9,655 nt of DNA from Streptosporangiaceae bacterium (lineage in GTDB: Bacteria > Actinomycetota > Actinomycetes > Streptosporangiales > Streptosporangiaceae). The translations under genes and the position numbers were made by a program. Positions 6,295 through 9,655 of this stretch are shown piece by piece. Where the stretch lies: the NCBI GenBank assembly GCA_030045215.1, contig JASIBJ010000597.1:1-9655 (forward strand), given 5' to 3'. Below the pieces are notes generated by a model. That model was not told the DNA's origin, searched no databases, and saw nothing but the letters and a program-made list of their open reading frames with translations. How positions within the stretch are numbered: position 1 is the stretch's first letter; the number at the start of each line of letters is the position of its first letter.

Positions 6295-6328
6295 GTTCAG
6301 GCTGCGTTCAGGTTCCGGCAGGTAGTCT
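6295..6328 (+). promoter_or_regulatory. Putative PhoB/OmpR-type direct-repeat box and -10 upstream of the LCP gene
   Basis: GTTCAGG occurs at 6295-6301 and 6306-6312, two 7-bp direct repeats separated by 4 bases (11-base period). A TAGTCT -10-like hexamer follows at 6323-6328, ten bases after the second repeat, and there is no good -35 of its own. This geometry is that of activator boxes for PhoB/OmpR-family response regulators. The GTTCA core also resembles the actinobacterial PhoP unit. A start site near 6335 would give a leader of about 55 bases before the GTG at 6390. Confidence 0.4.
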
Positions 6329-6389
6329 CGTTGCAAAGCGTAATAGCCGGCCGAAGCATGACAGGACGGACGGGAGGCATGCCGGGACC

Positions 6390-7910
6390 GTGACCCAGGA
6401 ACGCGGTCGGCCAGTCCGTGCCCGTGCTCGCACGCAGACGCCGCTGGGCCGTCGGCTGGCCAGGGGAACCACGTTCGGGGCAAGCTGCGCGCTCGCCGCG
6501 CTGGCCCTGGTGGCCAGCGGGTTCTCCTATCTGACGGTACGTAGCGTCCAGAGCATCGGTAGGTCGCACGCGATCGTCAGCGGCCCTTCTATCGGCGCAC
6601 AAAACATCCTGCTGATGGGCCTGGAGAGTCGGACGTACTGGAACGGCACCATCCTGCCGCCGAGAATCCTGGACAAGCTACACGCGGGCAGTGAGCAGGC
6701 GGTGGCCGACGGCACCGGCGGTAATGACACCAACACGCTGATTCTCATCCACATATTTGCCGGAGGTGAGAAGGCAGTCGGCTTCTCCATCCCGCGTGAC
6801 GACTGGGTCCAGTTCGCCGACACCGCCGGACCGCAGCAGGTCGGCAAGATCGACCAGGCCTACGGCGTCAGCATGTTCTTCACCGAGCAGAAGCTTGTTC
6901 AGGAGCACCCCACGATGTCCCAGGACCAGCTGGCGTTCCTCGGGAACGAGGCGGGGCAGGCGGCTGCGGTCGCGACCGTGGAGCAACTCACCGGCGTGCA
7001 CATCGATCACTTCGCGGCAATCAATATGTACGGGTTCTACGAGTTGGCCGAGGTACTCGGGGGCGTCGAGGTGTGCCTCAAGCATCCGGTCAACGACCCC
7101 AACTCGGGGGCCCACTTCCCGGCCGGCTACCAGCACCTGAACCCGTCGCAGGCCCTGGCCTTCGTGCGCCAGCGCGATGGCCTGCCCAACGGCGACCTGG
7201 ACCGCACCCACCGTCAGCAGGCGTTCCTGGACTCGGTCATGCAGCAACTGCGCTCCGACGGAGTGCTCGACGACCTCACCAAGGTCGAGGCGCTGCTGAA
7301 CGTCGCCAAGCAGTATGTCATCACCGACGCGGGCTGGAACCTGCTCGACTTCGCCTCCCAGATGCGAAGCCTGACCAGCAAGAACCTGGTCTTCTACACG
7401 CTGCCGATCGTCGGCTACGAGACGATCGACAACCAGGACGCGAACGTGGTGAACCCTCCCTACATCAAGTCGATCGTGAAGGCCACCTTCTATGGCCAGC
7501 CCGCGCCGAAGACGGCCAGTCACGCGCAGGTGCACGAGGCGATCGTGGATGTGTTCAACGGAAGCGGCACGCAGGACCTCGCCCACCACGTCTCCGCGGC
7601 ACTGGTCAAGGCCGGCTACCGGGCCGGGCAGATCGGTAATACCAGCGACCGCTCGGCCACCGCGGTTCAGTACGGCAGCGGCGCCGCCGCCAGCGCGCAA
7701 GCTATCGCCAAGCTGTTCGGCGTCAGCGCCGTCGCCAGTGCATCGGTGCGCTCCGGCCACGTGCAGGTCCTGCTCGGCGCCGGCGCCACAGTGCCGGTCA
7801 TTAGCAGCGCTAGTCCAAGCCCATCACCGTCGCCGACCGTCTCCATTCCGACCTCCGGCCCGCAGGGTGGCCCAGTCAACGCGGTGAACGGCATCCCGTG
7901 CGTCGACTGA
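6390..7910 (+). CDS. LytR-CpsA-Psr (LCP) family cell-wall glycopolymer ligase with LytR_C domain
   Basis: 506 residues from the GTG at 6390, with GGGAGG at 6372-6377; the 12-base spacing is long. The frame is open up to 6189, but an ATG at 6285 would place the direct-repeat box inside the gene. Residues 1-29 are a basic cytosolic tail and about 30-51 one membrane anchor, so the rest lies outside the membrane. The LCP domain starts at NILLMGLESR (72-81). GGNDTNTLILIHI (111-123) holds the conserved Asp (113), FSIPRDDWV (132-140) the conserved Arg (136), and GDLDRTHRQQAFL (268-280) the family's GDxxRxxRQQ block that binds polyprenyl diphosphate. VHEAIVDVFNGSGTQDLAHHVSAALVKAGYRAGQI (381-415) is a LytR_C domain, followed by a Ser-Pro linker (475-483) and a tail with a Cys at 504. 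LCP proteins attach teichoic acids, arabinogalactan or capsule to peptidoglycan. The polymer here is unknown. Confidence 0.93.
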   Translation: MTQERGRPVRARARTQTPLGRRLARGTTFGASCALAALALVASGFSYLTVRSVQSIGRSHAIVSGPSIGAQNILLMGLESRTYWNGTILPPRILDKLHAGSEQAVADGTGGNDTNTLILIHIFAGGEKAVGFSIPRDDWVQFADTAGPQQVGKIDQAYGVSMFFTEQKLVQEHPTMSQDQLAFLGNEAGQAAAVATVEQLTGVHIDHFAAINMYGFYELAEVLGGVEVCLKHPVNDPNSGAHFPAGYQHLNPSQALAFVRQRDGLPNGDLDRTHRQQAFLDSVMQQLRSDGVLDDLTKVEALLNVAKQYVITDAGWNLLDFASQMRSLTSKNLVFYTLPIVGYETIDNQDANVVNPPYIKSIVKATFYGQPAPKTASHAQVHEAIVDVFNGSGTQDLAHHVSAALVKAGYRAGQIGNTSDRSATAVQYGSGAAASAQAIAKLFGVSAVASASVRSGHVQVLLGAGATVPVISSASPSPSPSPTVSIPTSGPQGGPVNAVNGIPCVD

Positions 7911-7919
7911 TGGCCCTGC

Positions 7920-7955
7920 GTTAACCGATCCCGGCGCGTTAGCCGATCACGGGGC
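7920..7955. repeat. 18-bp imperfect tandem repeat between convergent genes
   Basis: GTTAACCGATCCCGGCGC (7920-7937) is followed directly by GTTAGCCGATCACGGGGC (7938-7955), with 15 of 18 positions identical. The second copy contains the last codons and stop of the YciI gene. It begins 10 bases after the LCP stop. It could be a recent slippage duplication or a paired protein site. Confidence 0.7.
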
Positions 7956-8279
7956 AGTTCCGGAGTCGGCCGGCGCTGGCGGTCGACCGCGAACGAAGCC
8001 GCCGAGCATGCTGCCGATCTCGATCGTGCCGGTCCCCGTGGTCACGACGGGGTCTTCATCGGCGAACGCGCGCAACTCTTGCTCGTCTCTGGCTTCGACG
8101 ACGCCCAGACCCCAGGAGCCGGTTTGGTCGAGGACCGGACCGAAGACAACCATCTGTCCCGACTCGATGTACGGCGCCCAGTGAGCGGCGTGGCGAGCCA
8201 TGACGTCTCGTTCCTCGTCGCTCAGATCGAGCGCAAAGTTCGGCCGCGGTCCGTGGAGGCGGAACACGAAGGTAGCCAT
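7947..8279 (-). CDS. YciI-like (YCII/DGPF-type) protein
   Basis: 110 residues, ATG at 8279-8277, TGA at 7949-7947. The dimeric alpha+beta-barrel YCII pattern is visible: strand ATFVFRLHG (2-10), helix DEERDVMARHAAHWAPYIESG (21-41) with His30 and His33, then QMVVFGPVLDQTGSWGLGVVEA (42-63) and the DEQELRAFADEDPVV block (65-79). YciI proteins are small cytosolic proteins with a proposed but unsettled enzymatic role using a conserved His/Asp. Length is usual. No clear Shine-Dalgarno precedes the ATG. It lies downstream of the VOC gene in the same direction, but a strong hairpin sits in the 83-base gap, so cotranscription may be only partial. Confidence 0.85.
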   Translation of the reverse strand: MATFVFRLHGPRPNFALDLSDEERDVMARHAAHWAPYIESGQMVVFGPVLDQTGSWGLGVVEARDEQELRAFADEDPVVTTGTGTIEIGSMLGGFVRGRPPAPADSGTAP

Positions 8280-8313
8280 CGGCGGTCAGCTGCGGCCGCC
8301 GGCCGGGCCAGGT

Positions 8314-8356
8314 GCTCCCGCACTCAGCCCGCACTGGCTCGGGGAGTGCGGTGAGC
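8314..8356 (-). terminator. Intergenic hairpin between VOC and yciI-like genes
   Basis: GCTC-CCGCACTC (8314-8325) pairs with GAGTGCGG-T-GAGC (8344-8356), a 12-bp stem with one bulged T at 8352. Inside the loop AGCC/GGCT (8326-8329, 8336-8339) can form a second small stem. It begins seven bases after the VOC stop on the minus strand. There is no T-run, so it could attenuate, terminate or protect the mRNA rather than fully stop transcription. Confidence 0.55.
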
Positions 8357-8362
8357 GAGCGG

Positions 8363-8728
8363 TCACTGGACCGCACCCTTGGACAGGCCGACGACGTGAC
8401 CTTCCGGGTCGGCGAAGAAGGCAAACGTCAGCCCGAAGGCCGGGATCTCAGTTGGCGGGACGACGGTCGTGCCGCCCAGCTTCTCGGCCTTGCTCAGGTA
8501 TGCCTGCGGGTCGTCGACCTCGACGTAGAAGGTGACACCGCCCGATTCGCCGTCCTGGCTCGCCCCGATGCCGCCGGCGATGCCCTTCTCGCCCGCCTCG
8601 ACCAGCCCGTAGCCGGACCCATCGCCGGCGTCACTGACCGTCCACCCGAACAGCGTTGAGTAGAACCTCTGCAAGGCTGGCCCGTCCTTACCGGTCACCT
8701 CGAACCATCCGACGACTGGCCTGGTCAT
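8363..8728 (-). CDS. VOC-superfamily (glyoxalase/bleomycin-resistance fold) protein
   Basis: 121 residues, ATG at 8728-8726, TGA at 8365-8363. GGGAGG at 8740-8735, six bases before the ATG, fixes the start. Two beta-alpha-beta-beta-beta halves are visible: VVGWFEVTGKDGPALQRFYSTLFGWTV (5-31) and GVTFYVEVDDPQAYLSKAEKLGGTTVV (64-90), ending in TFAFFADPEGHVVGLSK (101-117). The opening GWFE...RFY..LFGW is typical of small actinobacterial VOC proteins. The final strand lacks the metal-binding Glu of true glyoxalases (it reads VVGLSK), so a metal-dependent lyase role is not supported and simple small-molecule binding is as likely. It is divergent from arsR, and its promoter overlaps the GACGCAC operator array, so ArsR control is expected. 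Confidence 0.9.
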   Translation of the reverse strand: MTRPVVGWFEVTGKDGPALQRFYSTLFGWTVSDAGDGSGYGLVEAGEKGIAGGIGASQDGESGGVTFYVEVDDPQAYLSKAEKLGGTTVVPPTEIPAFGLTFAFFADPEGHVVGLSKGAVQ

Positions 8729-8803
8729 GTCGTGCCTCCCTGGGGCATGAGTTTCGCATTGACGTGATGGACAGCACCGAGCGCACTTGATACGTTTCTA
8801 GTT

Positions 8804-8832
8804 ATCGTAAGTTGTGACGCACGGTGCGTCAA
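8804..8832 (-). promoter_or_regulatory. Promoter of the VOC gene
   Basis: On the minus strand TTGACG (8832-8827) is followed by a 17-base spacer and TACGAT (8809-8804). This is a good match to a housekeeping sigma-70 promoter in spacing and in both hexamers. Transcription would start near 8797, about 69 bases before the VOC ATG. The -35 lies inside the inverted repeat of the operator array. Confidence 0.6.
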
Positions 8833-8857
8833 GACGCACCGTTGGTCGGGACGCACC
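8815..8857. promoter_or_regulatory. GACGCAC operator array, probable ArsR binding region
   Basis: Two perfect inverted repeats overlap: TGACGCAC-G-GTGCGTCA (8815-8831) and ACGGTGCGTC-AA-GACGCACCGT (8821-8842). A third half-site GACGCACC lies at 8850-8857. The direct copies of GACGCAC start at 8816, 8833 and 8850, an exact 17-base period. The array lies directly before arsR and covers the -35 of the divergent VOC promoter, fitting repression in both directions. Confidence 0.75.
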
Positions 8858-8873
8858 ATGACTGGAAGCCGCC

Positions 8874-9209
8874 GTGACCCTGGACCTACTCGACCCCCGG
8901 ATGGAGGCGATCTTCGACGCCCTCGGCGACCGCACGCGTCGCCGCATCTTGAAAAGACTTGAGGCAGGCCCGCTCCCCGTTATCGACGTCGCGAAGGACA
9001 TGCCGGTCGCCCGTCCCGCGATCAGCCAGCATCTGAAGATCCTCAAGGGAGCAGGCCTGGTCGTGGATCGGCCCGTCGGCAACCGGCGGCTCTACGCGCT
9101 CGATCCAGAAGGTCTCGCCGAGCTACGCAGGTTTGTGGAGACCTTCTGGACCGATGCGTTGACCCGTTTCGCGACATATGCCGAGCGGGACCTCGAGGCA
9201 CGCAAATGA
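8874..9209 (+). CDS. ArsR/SmtB-family winged-helix transcriptional regulator, metal-independent type
   Basis: 111 residues, GTG at 8874 with GGAAG at 8864-8868, five bases upstream; TGA at 9207-9209. The winged helix is clear: FDALGDRTRRRILKRL (14-29), helix-turn-helix at about 34-58 (VIDVAKDMPVARPAISQHLKILKGAGL), and the wing DRPVGNRRLYALDP (65-78). LRRFVETFWTDALTRFATYAE (84-104) is the C-terminal dimer helix. There is no cysteine in the whole protein, so the alpha-3 metal site of ArsR is absent. It belongs with the ArsR-like regulators that accompany SRPBCC/AHSA1 proteins. Its stop overlaps the next gene's ATG (ATGA), so they are coupled. The repeat array just upstream is its likely operator, giving autoregulation plus control of the divergent VOC gene. 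Inducer unknown. Confidence 0.92.
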   Translation: MTLDLLDPRMEAIFDALGDRTRRRILKRLEAGPLPVIDVAKDMPVARPAISQHLKILKGAGLVVDRPVGNRRLYALDPEGLAELRRFVETFWTDALTRFATYAERDLEARK

Positions 9210-9655
9210 CGCACTCAGAGCCCTCGCCGCCAGCCGTCGAGCCTGTACGCGTCGTGGTGCGCGTGAGGAGGAACATCGAAGACGCCTTCGATCTGTTCAC
9301 CAGGGACATCGGCCTTTGGTGGCCGCTGGACAAAGCCAGCTTTGGCGGCGACCGGGCCTGCGAGCTGCATCTGGAGCCGTTTGTAGGCGGGCGCTTCTAC
9401 GAGCGCTACGTCGACGGCGAGGAGCACAGTGGCGGGCAGGTGCTGCGCTGGGAGCCTCCGCGACTGGTTGCCTACACGTGGCAGCACGACGACTGGCCCG
9501 CGCCCACGGAGGTAGAGGTGCGCTTCATCGAGGAAGAACCCTTGCTGACCAGAGTCGAGCTCGAGCACCGCGCCTGGGAACAGCTCGGACCCGTCGCCGA
9601 GCGTATGCGCGACATGTACAGGAACGGATGGCCCACCGTCATCGCCTGCTTCACT
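9206..9655 (+). CDS. SRPBCC/AHSA1-family protein (3' end cut off by window)
   Basis: Open frame from the ATG at 9206, overlapping the arsR stop by four bases, to the last base of the window without a stop; 150 residues are visible. The START/Bet v 1-like pattern of AHSA1 proteins is clear. VRVVVRVRRNIEDAFDLFTRDIGLWWP (14-40) is strand 1 and the first helix, followed by LHLEPFVGGRFYERYVDGEE (55-73) and GQVLRWEPPRLVAYTWQ (77-93). TEVEVRFIEEEPLLTRVELEHR (101-122) and a C-terminal helix ending GWPTVIACF (141-149) complete the fold. Family members are usually about 150-165 residues, so only a few residues are probably missing. They bind small hydrophobic ligands in a cavity; whether this one is enzymatic is unknown. 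Coupled to ArsR, it may bind the same ligand class. Confidence 0.9.
   Translation, partial: MTHSEPSPPAVEPVRVVVRVRRNIEDAFDLFTRDIGLWWPLDKASFGGDRACELHLEPFVGGRFYERYVDGEEHSGGQVLRWEPPRLVAYTWQHDDWPAPTEVEVRFIEEEPLLTRVELEHRAWEQLGPVAERMRDMYRNGWPTVIACFT

Noticed and set aside
6678..7760. 360-codon minus-strand open frame
   Set aside because: Antisense to the LCP gene, whose catalytic motifs are intact. Low-information Val/Arg/Asp/Gly-rich translation.
9215..9568. 117-codon minus-strand open frame at the right edge
   Set aside because: Antisense to the SRPBCC gene, which is coupled to arsR and has clear AHSA1 motifs.

Overview
The window is G+C-rich bacterial DNA with strong G/C bias at third codon positions. 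It most likely comes from an actinobacterial chromosome, possibly a soil filamentous or rare actinomycete. Evidence for this is a SigE-family ECF sigma factor paired with a membrane beta-propeller protein, an F420-dependent LLM oxidoreductase of the MSMEG_4141 type, an actinobacterial DUF6542 membrane protein, and an LCP protein with a LytR_C tail. I see no transposase, integrase, phage gene, tRNA, rRNA or CRISPR array, so this reads as ordinary chromosome with dense local regulation rather than a mobile island.

Layout. 1-1724 (+): the 3' part of a SigE-family sigma factor, translationally coupled by a 4-base overlap to a one-pass membrane protein with an extracytoplasmic propeller-like domain, probably its anti-sigma factor. 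1775-4098 (-): a co-directional set of TetR regulator, F420-dependent LLM oxidoreductase and SAM methyltransferase. The last two genes are 3 bases apart. 4252-5172 (+): an NAD(P)-binding atypical SDR/epimerase, divergent from tetR. The tetR/SDR spacer holds two copies of a 17-bp palindrome, the likely operators. A hairpin follows the SDR gene. 5220-5712 is gene-poor: it holds one doubtful 68-aa minus-strand ORF (5363-5569) and a strong 10-bp-stem hairpin (5642-5678). I see nothing else there.

5713-6219 (-): a DUF6542 membrane protein. It is divergent from 6390-7910 (+), an LCP-family (LytR-CpsA-Psr) cell-wall glycopolymer ligase with a LytR_C domain. The spacer between them carries a GTTCAGG direct repeat with an 11-base period, arranged like a PhoB/OmpR-type box. 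An 18-bp tandem repeat lies between the LCP gene and the convergent YciI gene.

7947-9655: YciI-like protein and VOC (glyoxalase-fold) protein on the minus strand, divergent from an ArsR-type regulator that overlaps (ATGA) an SRPBCC/AHSA1 gene cut by the window end. The ArsR/VOC spacer contains an unusually elaborate GACGCAC operator array with an exact 17-base period. It overlaps a good minus-strand promoter, so ArsR probably controls both directions.

The genes look like three or four independent small regulons: an ECF sigma/anti-sigma pair, a TetR-controlled redox/methylation module, cell-envelope genes, and an ArsR-controlled set of small-ligand-binding proteins. I did not find a clear new multi-gene system. 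The most checkable new points are the two operator arrays and the PhoB-like box.
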